Position numbers and translations under genes: made by a program | In this document: in pieces, positions 7,589-16,783 of the stretch | Position numbering within the stretch: the first letter of the stretch is position 1 | How the letters are laid out: each line of letters begins with the position of its first letter | The notes under the pieces: generated by a model | Told to the model about the DNA's origin: nothing | Databases searched by the model: none | The model's input: the letters and a program-made list of their open reading frames with translations, nothing else | Assembly (NCBI RefSeq): GCF_000144405.1 | Contig: NC_014371.1 | Coordinates: 1,307,875 to 1,371,874 of the forward strand | Source of the DNA: Prevotella melaninogenica ATCC 25845 | GTDB taxonomy: Bacteria; Bacteroidota; Bacteroidia; Bacteroidales; Bacteroidaceae | Length of the DNA stretch: 64,000 nucleotides | Direction: 5' to 3'

Positions 7589-8094
7589 TGAAAATAGAAA
7601 AAAAGGTAGGTAAGCGAATCTTAATAAATGGAAAAGAACTACGATTAGATACTTACTGTAATAATGACAATATGTGGTTCTGGTATATCTATACGAAAGA
7701 AGAGGTTGATTCAAGGTTATTCTCAAAAAGCGGAGAGTATTTTAAGCTATTCCTTAAAATGGATCAGAAGTATCCTTATTCCGCCTATGAAAGTCGCATG
7801 TATTGCATTTACTTGGGGTACAAGTATGAAGTTGAGAATATATGGCATGGATTATTCATACTATCCCCCAACGAACGTAAAACGAGAAGACACCTTAAGC
7901 TAAATGACCATGATGATAGCCGAATAGAAGTTCCTTATGAGGAATTCATAGCTTCATCTCCAATTATTTGGGAAGAGCGAAAGCCTATTTCTGATTTTGT
8001 TTTTGATGTAGAACCATTAGTCTATCTGTTCAAAGATAATTCATATATTGAAGAGAATCTGCATGGTGCATGGTATAAGAGAAACATCAAATAA
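7585..8094 (+). CDS. Immunity-like protein 2 of the paralogous array
   Basis: 169 residues, cytoplasmic, aromatic-rich (MWFWYIYTKEEVD), family not recognised. Near the C-terminus IIWEERKPISDFVFDVEPLV, then YLF, aligns with IWEER-P-EGFKFDVEP-VYL of its two neighbours, while its last 18 residues differ. Its ATG overlaps the stop of remnant B in an ATGA arrangement, which normally marks translational coupling to an upstream gene; the upstream gene is now broken. A second Met at 7588 is an alternative start. Immunity function is inferred from array architecture. Confidence 0.68.
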   Translation: MMKIEKKVGKRILINGKELRLDTYCNNDNMWFWYIYTKEEVDSRLFSKSGEYFKLFLKMDQKYPYSAYESRMYCIYLGYKYEVENIWHGLFILSPNERKTRRHLKLNDHDDSRIEVPYEEFIASSPIIWEERKPISDFVFDVEPLVYLFKDNSYIEENLHGAWYKRNIK

Positions 8095-8105
8095 AGCGCG
8101 AATGA

Positions 8106-8357
8106 ATAATTGTAATCCGATTTAAATAAGAAGATACCTCACAGATACTTGTCATCCCTACTTCAGAAGATATGGATTATCCATTTACTTCCATAGGATT
8201 TATCTCTGGTAACAATGGTAGATTAGGAATACCTGAATGAAATTTGCTACAAAGGATAGATTTTGAAGATGGCACTGAACTTTGGGAAGTTTTCAATGAT
8301 GGAAGAGAAACGCTGCGAGCAGTGTATAAAGATGGAAAGTTTAATACAATAAAATAA
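8106..8357 (+). pseudogene. Remnant C: decayed partner gene fragment with two internal stops
   Basis: Frame reads IVIRFK-stop (8127) EDTSQILVIPTSEDMDYPFT and on to LGIPE-stop (8238) NLLQRIDFEDGTELWEVFND, then GRETLRAVYKDGKFNTIK-stop. It is homologous along its length to remnant B. It ends 9 bases before the ATG of the third immunity-like gene. Confidence 0.6.
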
Positions 8358-8366
8358 TTTTGTTAT

Positions 8367-8864
8367 ATGGTTTTAAAGGATGTCAGTTATTTAAAGAGGG
8401 GCAATTATATATATATGTATGGGCATTGGTTGAATATGGAATTTAGCCAGGAGTTTGATACCTCCTATTGGAAGATTTTTACTGAAAATGATTTCTTTTT
8501 AAAATTAGGGTTTAGGAAAGAAAATAATTATTATAAGCTATATATTCCGTATGGACGTAGTTATGGGTATTCTGCATTCTATAAATATTGTTATTGTAAA
8601 TATCAAGGGGGAAAATATACTCCGAATACGGTTGTGTCAGATGGTAATATCATCCTATTCCCAGATTTGGAAACTCAGACATGCTTATTAGGATTTTTAG
8701 ATAATGGAGATCATTATATAGAAATCCCATACAAAAAGTTTATTGAAGAAGTAACTGACATTTGGGAGGAACGTACCCCCATTGAGGGTTTCAAATTTGA
8801 TGTAGAGCCAATTGTTTATCTTAAGAAAGATGGGGTGTGGTTGAAAGAACCGAAGGAACAATAA
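8367..8864 (+). CDS. Immunity-like protein 3 of the paralogous array
   Basis: 165 residues, cytoplasmic, no recognised family. Strongly aromatic middle (YYKLYIPYGRSYGYSAFYKY). The C-terminal segment from VTDIWEERTPIEGF to VYLKKDGVWLKEP is nearly the same as in gene 1. The DNA in this segment has a 41-base perfect match with gene 1 (8784-8824 against 7214-7254), pointing to recent duplication or gene conversion. Its middle region shares the EIPYKKFIEE/EVPYEEFIAS pattern with gene 2. It follows remnant C and is followed by remnant D. Confidence 0.68.
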   Translation: MVLKDVSYLKRGNYIYMYGHWLNMEFSQEFDTSYWKIFTENDFFLKLGFRKENNYYKLYIPYGRSYGYSAFYKYCYCKYQGGKYTPNTVVSDGNIILFPDLETQTCLLGFLDNGDHYIEIPYKKFIEEVTDIWEERTPIEGFKFDVEPIVYLKKDGVWLKEPKEQ

Positions 8865-8866
8865 CC

Positions 8867-8953
8867 TCATGGTATGCAATCATAGACGAATGTGCAGAAC
8901 TATGGGAGGTGTATAGCAATGGACACGAGGTGCTGAGAGCTGTGTTTAAGTAG
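8867..8953 (+). pseudogene. Remnant D: C-terminal fragment of the partner family
   Basis: Frame SWYAIIDECAELWEVYSNGH then EVLRAVFK-stop, the fourth copy of the DG-ELWEV-GRE-LRAVFK tail. It begins directly after the stop of the third immunity-like gene and is followed not by a fourth gene but by family A repeats, so the array ends here. Confidence 0.5.
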
Positions 8954-9340
8954 ACGAGTGAACGAGTTGACAAGTTAGACGAGTAAACAAGTTACTTGTT
9001 ATGAAGGGAAGTAGACGAGTTTACAAGTTGATGAGTAAACAAGTTGCTTGTTAAGGAGGGTAGTAGACGAGTAAACAAGTTACTTGTTATAAAGGAAAAC
9101 TCGTTCTCATGTTACTCTGTCTTTCTTTGCAAGCAACTGGTTCACTCGTCCACTCGTTGACTTGTCTACTTGTTAACCATGTTACTCTGTCTTTTATTTA
9201 CCCTGTCTACAAGCAACTTGTTAACTTGTCTACTCGTTGACTTGTCTACTTACCATGTTACTCTGTCTTTTATTTACCCTATCTACAAGCAACTGGTTCA
9301 CTCGTCTACTCGTTCACTTGTCCACTTGTCTACTTTTCAA
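8954..9340. repeat. Family A repeat cluster with about 76-base internal period
   Basis: The left half reads in one orientation (GACGAGTAAACAAGTTACTTG units), the right half in the opposite one. The CCATGTTACTCTGTC word recurs at 9177 and 9253, giving a period near 76 bases. Open frames across it are repeat artefacts. No gene is visible between 8954 and 9569. Confidence 0.8.
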
Positions 9341-9358
9341 CAAAAAAACTTCACAACC

Positions 9359-9388
9359 TTGCATTTTCAATAAATTTTGCTATATTTG
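9359..9388 (+). promoter_or_regulatory. Promoter of the SusCD operon
   Basis: TTG (9359-9361), 19 bases, TATATTTG (9381-9388), matching the Bacteroidota pattern. It implies a leader of about 175 bases before the SusC ATG at 9570, in which I see no recognisable riboswitch. Confidence 0.6.
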
Positions 9389-9569
9389 CAAATTGTTTAA
9401 TACATATGTATCACATGTTTGTTGAGATTATAGATATTTTATACTATGAGTTTAAGCTGTAGTCACTGTGTATGGAAGGCTCAAGAAGAGTTTTGTTTGT
9501 CCTTTTATATGATAGAGAAAGTGTTTCACAATCGGATTTAATAAGATCAGACTAAATATAACAAAGTTT

Positions 9570-12500
9570 ATGAGTAAAAAGTTACTTATGTGTTTTGCCA
9601 TGCTGTTTATGTGCGTAAGCGCAGCATTGGCACAAACTAAAATTTCGGGTACCGTAGTGGCTGCCGACGATAACGAACCCGTTATCGGTGCTACCATTAT
9701 GGTCGTGGGCACCAAGTCGGGTGCAGTGACCGATGTTGATGGTAAGTTCTCGCTTACCACTGACGTCGCTAATCCTCAGGTTACTGTGGGCTACATTGGT
9801 ATGGCGTCGCAGACACTGAAGGGTACAACCGACATGAAGGTGGTGCTCAAGTCAAGCACCCAAACACTAAACGAGGTAGTTGTGACGGGTCTTACCCGTA
9901 CCGACCGCCGTCTCTTTACGGGTGCAACGGACAAGGTTGATGCTGAGAAGGCGCGCCTGAGTGGTGTGGCAGATATCAGCCGTTCGCTTGAAGGTCAGGC
10001 GGCGGGTGTGTCTGTTCAAAATGTCAGCGGAACCTTCGGTACGTCTCCAAAGATTCGTATTCGTGGTGCCACCTCTATCTACGGTAGCAGTAAGCCACTT
10101 TGGGTTGTCGATGGTGTAATCATGGAAGATGCAGCCAATGTCGGTGCAGACGACTTAGCATCGGGTAATCCAGAGACCCTTATCTCTTCTGCGATAGCAG
10201 GTCTTAATGCCGATGATATTGAGAGTTTCCAGATTTTGAAGGACGGTTCGGCAACTTCTATCTATGGTGCGCGTGCGATGGCAGGTGTGATTGTCGTTAC
10301 TACGAAGAAAGGTAAGCAAGGACAGGCACACATCAGTTATACCGGTGAGTTCACCTCTCGCCTCGTTCCCTCTTATAGCAACTTCGATATCCTCGACTCA
10401 AAGGAGCAGATGGGTATCTACAGAGAATTGGCAGACAAAGGTTGGTTGAACTTCTCAGAAGTACTCAATGGTAGCGAGTATGGTGTATATGGAAAGATGT
10501 ACGAGCTGATTAACACGTATAATGCACGTACAGGGCGTTTTGCCTTAGAGAACACCACAGAGGCACGCAACCGCTATCTACAGCGTGCAGAGTTCCGCAA
10601 CACCAACTGGTTTAAGGAGTTGTTCTCATCTAATATTATGCAAAGCCACTCTATCAGCTTGAGCGGTGGTACACAGAAGTCAAACTACTATGCATCGTTC
10701 AGTGCATTGTTAGACCCGGGATGGTATAAGCAGAGCAACGTAAACCGTTATACGCTCAATGTGAATCTCACACAGCACTTGTCAGACAAGCTGTCGTTGA
10801 ACCTCATTGGTGGTGCGGCTTATCGTAAGCAGCGTGCACCGGGAACACTTGGTCAGGACGTTGACGTAGTAGGTGGTGAGGTGAAGCGTGACTTCGATAT
10901 CAACCCTTATTCCTACGCAAGCAACACCTCACGTGTACTTGACCCATCAGCAACCTACGTAGCGAATTATGCACCATTCAACATCTTCAACGAGTTGAAT
11001 AACAATTATATCGACCTCAATACTCTCGATGCTCGTTTCCAATTGGAATTGAAGTACAAGCCTGTCAAGGGCTTAGAGTTGTCACTCTTGGGTGCATTCA
11101 AGTATATGGCTTCAACACAGGAGCATTTTGTGAAGGATGAATCCAATCAGGCATTGGCTTATCGTGCGATGTCAAACGGAATTATTCGCGATGCCAACAA
11201 GTATCTTTATAAAGACCCTAACAACCCTTACGTATTGCCAATGACCGTATTGCCATACGGTGGTTTGTATCATAGGGGCGACAACCGCATGAGCGATTAT
11301 GACATTCGTGCAACGGCAAACTATAGTCACACCTTTGCCGAGAAGCATATCATGAATCTCTTTGGTGGTATGGAGTTGACGAGTATTGAACGTCAGCGCA
11401 ATGCCTTCGAGGGTGTCGGTCTGCGTTATGATGCTGGTATGGTACCATTCTATATCTATCAGTATTTCAAGCGTGCATTGGAGTCGGGCAATACCTATTA
11501 TACTATTAACCCAACCAACTCACGCAGTGTAGCCTTCTATGGTAACACTACATACAGCTATCAGGGCCGTTACGTATTCAATGGTACACTTCGTTATGAG
11601 GGATCAAACCAGATGGGTCGTAACTCAAGCGCACGCTGGATGCCAACATGGAATGTGTCTGGTGCATGGAACGTACATGAGGAGAATTGGTTTAACAAGC
11701 TCTCTCCATTGAACAAACTTACCCTGCGTGCCTCTTACAGTCTTACAGGTACACCTCCAGATGCTTCTTATAGCAACTCAACCGCTATCATCACCGCTTC
11801 AACTCCTTTCCGTCTCTTTGCAGAAGATCAGGAACCACAGCTTGAACTGAGCGAGTTGGCAAACTCAACCCTTACCTATGAGAAGAAGAACGAGTTGAAC
11901 CTTGGCTTCGATGCTTCACTGTGGAACAACCGTTTGGGTATCACCTTCGACTACTACACACGTAGAAACTTCGACGAGATTGGTCCGATGGTAACAGCTG
12001 GTTTGGGTGGTGAGATTATCCGTGCTGCTAACGTTGCCGAGATGAATTCTAATGGTCTTGAGCTGAGTATCTCTTCTGTAAATATTAAGAAGAAGAACTT
12101 CTCTTGGACAACGAGCTTCATCTATTCTTATGCAACGACCGAGATTACAAAGCTCTTCAATCAAGGTAACGTGATGAGTCTTGTGAGTGGCAATGGTTTT
12201 GCGAAGAAGGGTTATCCTGCTCGTGCACTGTTCTCAATCCCATTCATGGGCTTGAATAGCGATGGTATGCCAATGGTACTCAACGAGAAGGGACAGGTGA
12301 CAACCGATGACATCAACTTCCAAGAGCGTACAAAGACCGACTTCTTGAAGTATGAAGGTCCTACCGATCCACCACATACAGGTTCGCTTGGCAATATGTT
12401 TACCTATCGTGGCTTCCGTCTGAACGTGTTCTTCACTTACGCTTTCGGTAATGTCGTACGCCTTGATCCTAAGTTCCGTGCACGTTACAACGACCTCGTT

Positions 12501-12884
12501 TCCATGACCAATGCGTTCAAGAACCGTTGGATGGCAGCAGGTGAGGAGAAAGAAACCAATGTTCCGGGTATCCTTTCAAAGAGCCAGTATATGGCAAACA
12601 CCAATGTTCGCTTGGGTTACAACGCTTACAACTACAGCGATGCACGTATTGCAAAGGGCGACTTCATCCGCCTCAAAGAGATTTCTTTAGGCTATGACTT
12701 CCCTGCGCAGATGTTCCAGAGTAGCATGATCAAGAACGTATCGTTGAAGCTTCAAGCTACCAACCTCTTCCTGCTCTATGCTGACAAGCGACTCAATGGT
12801 CAGGACCCAGAGTTCTATAATGTGGGTGGTGTAGCATCGCCTATGCCAAAACAATTTACGTTAACAGTAAAACTTGGACTTTAA
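9570..12884 (+). CDS. SusC/RagA-type TonB-dependent outer-membrane transporter
   Basis: 1104 residues. Signal peptide ends near AALAQ (residue 22). A carboxypeptidase-regulatory-like domain follows at about 25-95 (ISGTVVAADDNEPVIGATIM), then the plug domain at about 110-235 (RIRGATSIYGSSKPLWVVDG; FQILKDGSATSIYGARAMAG), then a 22-strand barrel ending in TLTVKLGL. Such proteins import oligomers with a SusD lid, powered by TonB. SusD follows 6 bases downstream, then a zinc metallohydrolase and two surface lipoproteins. That five-gene set suggests uptake of a polymer processed at the cell surface; the substrate cannot be named. Confidence 0.93.
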   Translation: MSKKLLMCFAMLFMCVSAALAQTKISGTVVAADDNEPVIGATIMVVGTKSGAVTDVDGKFSLTTDVANPQVTVGYIGMASQTLKGTTDMKVVLKSSTQTLNEVVVTGLTRTDRRLFTGATDKVDAEKARLSGVADISRSLEGQAAGVSVQNVSGTFGTSPKIRIRGATSIYGSSKPLWVVDGVIMEDAANVGADDLASGNPETLISSAIAGLNADDIESFQILKDGSATSIYGARAMAGVIVVTTKKGKQGQAHISYTGEFTSRLVPSYSNFDILDSKEQMGIYRELADKGWLNFSEVLNGSEYGVYGKMYELINTYNARTGRFALENTTEARNRYLQRAEFRNTNWFKELFSSNIMQSHSISLSGGTQKSNYYASFSALLDPGWYKQSNVNRYTLNVNLTQHLSDKLSLNLIGGAAYRKQRAPGTLGQDVDVVGGEVKRDFDINPYSYASNTSRVLDPSATYVANYAPFNIFNELNNNYIDLNTLDARFQLELKYKPVKGLELSLLGAFKYMASTQEHFVKDESNQALAYRAMSNGIIRDANKYLYKDPNNPYVLPMTVLPYGGLYHRGDNRMSDYDIRATANYSHTFAEKHIMNLFGGMELTSIERQRNAFEGVGLRYDAGMVPFYIYQYFKRALESGNTYYTINPTNSRSVAFYGNTTYSYQGRYVFNGTLRYEGSNQMGRNSSARWMPTWNVSGAWNVHEENWFNKLSPLNKLTLRASYSLTGTPPDASYSNSTAIITASTPFRLFAEDQEPQLELSELANSTLTYEKKNELNLGFDASLWNNRLGITFDYYTRRNFDEIGPMVTAGLGGEIIRAANVAEMNSNGLELSISSVNIKKKNFSWTTSFIYSYATTEITKLFNQGNVMSLVSGNGFAKKGYPARALFSIPFMGLNSDGMPMVLNEKGQVTTDDINFQERTKTDFLKYEGPTDPPHTGSLGNMFTYRGFRLNVFFTYAFGNVVRLDPKFRARYNDLVSMTNAFKNRWMAAGEEKETNVPGILSKSQYMANTNVRLGYNAYNYSDARIAKGDFIRLKEISLGYDFPAQMFQSSMIKNVSLKLQATNLFLLYADKRLNGQDPEFYNVGGVASPMPKQFTLTVKLGL

Positions 12885-12890
12885 AACTTT

Positions 12891-14468
12891 ATGAAGATGA
12901 AGGTCAAAAAATATATTCTATACTTGCCAGTGGCTGCATTAGCGTTAGCACTAACGTCGTGTAACGACTTCCTTGACAAGTATCCAGACAGCCGTATGGA
13001 CCTTAAGAACCCTACGGAAGTGAGCCAGTTGTTGGTGAGTGCTTATCCACAGGCGCACCCAGCTTATCTCACTGAGATGTATTCGGACAATACTGACGAG
13101 CAGTTGCATAGTACTTGGAGTGCGTTCGACCGTTTCCAAGAGCAGGCTTATCAGTGGAAAGATATTGACGATGTGAGCAATACGGAGACTCCTTACCAGT
13201 TGTGGTCGGCACATTATGCTGCTATCTCTTCTTGTAATGAGGCGATTGCTTTTATCAATAGTGTGTCAAATCAAGATGAATATCAGGAGCAGTTGGGCGA
13301 AGCCTTGCTCTGCAGAGCGTTCTCAATGTTCCAGTTGTCAACTGTCTTCTGTCAAGCTTACGACAAGACTACGGCTGCCAAAGAGTTGGGTTTGCCTTAT
13401 CCAACAGAGCCAGAGAAGGTTGTTGGTAGATTGATAGAGCGTGGTACATTAGCTGAACTCTATCAGAAGATTGAGGCAGATATGCTGAAAGGTATTTCTC
13501 TTGTCGGTACAAAGTATGCGAAGCCTAAGTTCCACTTCACCAAGCAGGCGGCTTACGCTTTCGCAACTCGCTTCTATCTCTATGCACAACAGTATGACAA
13601 GGCAGTGAAGTATGCTAACATGGTATTGGGCGATCAGCCAGCAGACATCCTCCGCAACTGGGCAGAATGGAATCGATTAGGTCCAAGTGGTAACGTACAG
13701 CCAAACGCTTTCGTGAATGCAAGCAACAATGCGAACATCATGTTGTTGCCAGTTCCTTCACAGTGGGGTGTTATTAGTATTCCTATTCAGGCAGGTAGCA
13801 AGTATGCGCATGGTGAGTTGATTAGCAAGAATGAAACCTTGCAGGCTCCGGGTCCATGGGGTGACAGCGGTTCAACGCTTAACTATACTGTTCTTTATAA
13901 TAATGGTGTGTCAAAGTATTGCTTGCGCAAGCTTCCATACGTACCAAAGGTGATTGATGCAACAGCAGAGATTGGAGTACCTTACGGAGAGTATGCAGTG
14001 TTTAGCACAGATATCACCCTGCTTGAGCGTGCTGAGGCTTATGCCCTCTTAGGTCAATATGACAAGGCATTGAAGGACATCAACACCGAGTTGACAGTCT
14101 TCTCAAAGAATAGAAAGCAACTCACACTTGCAGACATTCAAGACTTCTATGGTTCAATGACTTATTACACACCAACAAAGCCAACACCAAAGAAGAAACT
14201 CAATCCATTGTTCACTGTTGAGGCTACCACACAGGAACCTCTCTTGCAATGTCTCTTACAGTTGAAGCGATTAGTTGCCATCCATGAGGGTTTCCGTCTG
14301 CAGGATGTTAAGCGTTATGGTATCACAATGTATCGTAGAAAGGTTGATGTGCAGTCAAACGTTACTGCTGTAACCGACTCTATGAAGGTTGGCGACCCAC
14401 GCTTGGCTATTCAGTTGCCACAGGACGTCATCACAGCTGGTGTGACACCTAATCCACGTAATAATTAA
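12891..14468 (+). CDS. SusD/RagB-type surface lipoprotein
   Basis: 525 residues. Lipoprotein signal ends in ALTSCNDFLDK (Cys at about residue 24); the DFLDKYPDS start is typical of RagB/SusD proteins. The helical TPR-like core and substrate lid follow, with the family's late motif about residues 455-475 (LVAIHEGFRLQDVKRYGITM) corresponding to the usual RR-E-LF-GE-RW-DL-RW region in divergent form. It sits on the cell surface and closes the SusC channel. An in-frame Met lies six bases downstream (12897), so the exact start is uncertain. Same operon as SusC. Confidence 0.9.
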   Translation: MKMKVKKYILYLPVAALALALTSCNDFLDKYPDSRMDLKNPTEVSQLLVSAYPQAHPAYLTEMYSDNTDEQLHSTWSAFDRFQEQAYQWKDIDDVSNTETPYQLWSAHYAAISSCNEAIAFINSVSNQDEYQEQLGEALLCRAFSMFQLSTVFCQAYDKTTAAKELGLPYPTEPEKVVGRLIERGTLAELYQKIEADMLKGISLVGTKYAKPKFHFTKQAAYAFATRFYLYAQQYDKAVKYANMVLGDQPADILRNWAEWNRLGPSGNVQPNAFVNASNNANIMLLPVPSQWGVISIPIQAGSKYAHGELISKNETLQAPGPWGDSGSTLNYTVLYNNGVSKYCLRKLPYVPKVIDATAEIGVPYGEYAVFSTDITLLERAEAYALLGQYDKALKDINTELTVFSKNRKQLTLADIQDFYGSMTYYTPTKPTPKKKLNPLFTVEATTQEPLLQCLLQLKRLVAIHEGFRLQDVKRYGITMYRRKVDVQSNVTAVTDSMKVGDPRLAIQLPQDVITAGVTPNPRNN

Positions 14469-14479
14469 AACGATAGGTT

Positions 14480-15367
14480 ATGAAAAAGTATTTATATTTG
14501 GTTGCAATCACTCTTGTCAGCTGTGGCGCAGTCTTGTCTTCATGTAGTGATGACAAGATAAGCGGTGACTCTATCTTCTCAACGAAGGCTGTGGAGCGTA
14601 ATGCCTTCGACCAGTGGTTGTACAAGAACTACACCATGCCTTATAATATAGACTTCCAGTATCGTCTGAAGACAGAGGAGACCGAGCAGGCTTACAACTT
14701 CGTTCCTGCCGACTCTGCAAAGACGGTGAAGTTAGCGATCCTCACAAAGTATATGTGGTTTGATGCTTATGCAGAGACCGTCGGACTTGACTTCATCAAA
14801 GAGAATGCCCCACGTATCATCTTAGTGACAGGTACTCCGGGTTACACACGTTATCGTACGGAGGTAATCGGTAGTGCTGAGGGTGGCTATAAGGTAAGAT
14901 TAGGTAAGGTAAATGCCCTTACCGATGACCAGCTGAAGGACTATGGTAGTATGAATAACTACTATTTCCACACGATGCACCATGAGTTCATGCACATTCT
15001 TAATCAGAAGAAGCCTTACGATGAGTCGTATGATAATATCTCACGCTCTGACTACGTAAGTGGTAACTGGACTTCTATCCCTGATAAGAAGGCGCAGAGC
15101 ATGGGATTCGTTTCGGCTTACTCTATGGAGAATCCTGCTGAGGATATTGCCGAACTTTACTCTATCTACGTGACCAGTACGCCAGAGGATTGGGCTACAA
15201 TCATGAAGAATGCGGGTAACAAGGGCGGTACGATTATCAACAAAAAGCTGAAGATAATTCGTGAGTACATGAGCAATTCATGGAATGTTGACATCGAACT
15301 GCTGCGCAATGCAATCCTCAGAAGAGGTGGAAAGATTGGTACACTCGACCTGAACACACTGGAATAA
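14480..15367 (+). CDS. Substrate import-associated zinc metallohydrolase lipoprotein
   Basis: 295 residues. Lipoprotein signal with lipobox LSSC (Cys at about residue 22). A clear HExxH zinc site is visible, TMHHEFMHILNQ at about residues 164-175, followed by a downstream NPAEDIAELYSIY segment that may supply the third ligand. This matches the family of zinc metallohydrolase lipoproteins found next to SusC/SusD pairs. It probably trims a peptide or glycopeptide at the cell surface before import; the substrate is not known. It lies 11 bases after SusD in the same operon. Confidence 0.85.
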   Translation: MKKYLYLVAITLVSCGAVLSSCSDDKISGDSIFSTKAVERNAFDQWLYKNYTMPYNIDFQYRLKTEETEQAYNFVPADSAKTVKLAILTKYMWFDAYAETVGLDFIKENAPRIILVTGTPGYTRYRTEVIGSAEGGYKVRLGKVNALTDDQLKDYGSMNNYYFHTMHHEFMHILNQKKPYDESYDNISRSDYVSGNWTSIPDKKAQSMGFVSAYSMENPAEDIAELYSIYVTSTPEDWATIMKNAGNKGGTIINKKLKIIREYMSNSWNVDIELLRNAILRRGGKIGTLDLNTLE

Positions 15368-15503
15368 GAGAATGGGCAGTGTACATATTATCAATAAATA
15401 AATAAACAAGGGCTTCTGACTTAGCCTGAAACTCCCCATGCAAGGGTGTGAGAGAGTGTGAAAGACTAAGTTCAGAACCTGACAAAAGTAAATGAATACG
15501 CAA

Positions 15504-16781
15504 ATGAAAAAGGTATATTTACTATTCATGGCTATCGTACTGACACTTTCTTTGCAATCGTGTCTACATGACGATAAGACCACTTTCGACCTCCCTGCGG
15601 CTGAACGAATTGAGAAGAAGGTTGCTGATTATAAGGCACTTTTAGAGTCGTCAGAGGATGGTTGGGTAATGCAGTATTATACAGGAAAGAACTATAGCTA
15701 CGGTGGTTACACGCTGTTACTGAAGTTCAAGGACGGCCATGTTACCGCTATGGGTGATGTGAAGGACGTTGAGGCACAGGCTACTTCGGGCTATGATGTT
15801 GTGAAAGACTTGGGTCCTACCTTGTCATTCAATGAGTATAACGCTGTGATTCACCCATTGGCTGAGACTTGGCTGGGTAGTCCTGATGGTGCGCAGGGCG
15901 ACTATGAGTTCTCTATCCTCCGTGCAACCAACGATAGTATCTTCTTGAAAGGACGTAAGTGGCACAACGAGATGGTGCTTACTCGTCTGCCAAAGGGTAC
16001 CAGTTGGGAGGAGTATATGCTCGGTCTTGTTACCGTAATGGAGGGTATGAATGTCGAGACCTACGACTTTGTCTTGGGCAATGACACCCTCGCACAGGGA
16101 ACACTCACGCAGGAGGTAAGACGTCTTACTGTTACCTTAGGCGATAAGAAGTGGGAAATGCCTTATTGTACAACCAATACGGGTATCACACTCCGTGAGC
16201 CTATCGTCATCGGTAACAAGAAGTATCAGCACTTCACATGGAATGATGCCGACCACTCGCTGACACAAGACGACCTTAAGATCATTCAGTTCTTGCCTAA
16301 GAGTCATAAGAATATCGACTTCTGGATTGGTGAATGGCAACTCAAGACGAACCTGCGTAAGCGTATCAAGCTTACCTTGGAGATGGGTTCTGTGGCAAAC
16401 ACGCTGAAGGGTAAGTTGAATATTAATAATATCAACTATGAGATTCTCTTGACTTACGACCCTGCTACGGGTCACCTCGAGCTTCCTGGACAGCCTGTGA
16501 CCGACCCTACTTATAAGTATCCAGCAGGTATCGTAATGATTCCAGCATCGCAGAAGGAGGGCAAACTCTTCGGTGAAGGTAAGGGTAGCTTGTTCTTCAC
16601 ATGGGATGAAGATATGCAGCGTGCAAAGGCTGAAGACAGTGGTCAGATTACAGGACATGCCGTAGACTCCTTCTTCGGTGTGGCTTATGGCGAAGACCTC
16701 CAGCCTGTCACCGATGCTCAAGGCAACTACGTATTTGCCTTCACATTGCCAAATATCCAGTACATGACGAAAATTAATTAA
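15504..16781 (+). CDS. DUF4302-type surface lipoprotein
   Basis: 425 residues from ATG 15504 (MKKVYLLF); an upstream in-frame ATG at 15492 would add four residues before the signal. Lipobox SLQSC. The motif AERIEKKVADYKALLESSED followed by GWVMQYYTG and GGYTLLLKFKDG is characteristic of DUF4302 proteins, which accompany SusCD and zinc-metallohydrolase genes. Largely beta-rich. Function is unknown; surface substrate binding is a reasonable inference. A 124-base gap separates it from the metallohydrolase gene, and the BACON-like gene follows 2 bases downstream. Confidence 0.8.
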   Translation: MKKVYLLFMAIVLTLSLQSCLHDDKTTFDLPAAERIEKKVADYKALLESSEDGWVMQYYTGKNYSYGGYTLLLKFKDGHVTAMGDVKDVEAQATSGYDVVKDLGPTLSFNEYNAVIHPLAETWLGSPDGAQGDYEFSILRATNDSIFLKGRKWHNEMVLTRLPKGTSWEEYMLGLVTVMEGMNVETYDFVLGNDTLAQGTLTQEVRRLTVTLGDKKWEMPYCTTNTGITLREPIVIGNKKYQHFTWNDADHSLTQDDLKIIQFLPKSHKNIDFWIGEWQLKTNLRKRIKLTLEMGSVANTLKGKLNINNINYEILLTYDPATGHLELPGQPVTDPTYKYPAGIVMIPASQKEGKLFGEGKGSLFFTWDEDMQRAKAEDSGQITGHAVDSFFGVAYGEDLQPVTDAQGNYVFAFTLPNIQYMTKIN

Positions 16782-16783
16782 TT

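Noticed and set aside
8954..9340. Possible CRISPR array
   Set aside because: Units vary in sequence and length, occur in both orientations, and there are no equal-length unique spacers or cas genes.
6267..9425. Open frames within intergenic repeats (6267-6536, 9170-9373, 9237-9425) and, further along, 21532-21894 and 27265-27489
   Set aside because: They consist of family A words read as protein (runs of Leu, Thr, Ser, Val) and have no start context.
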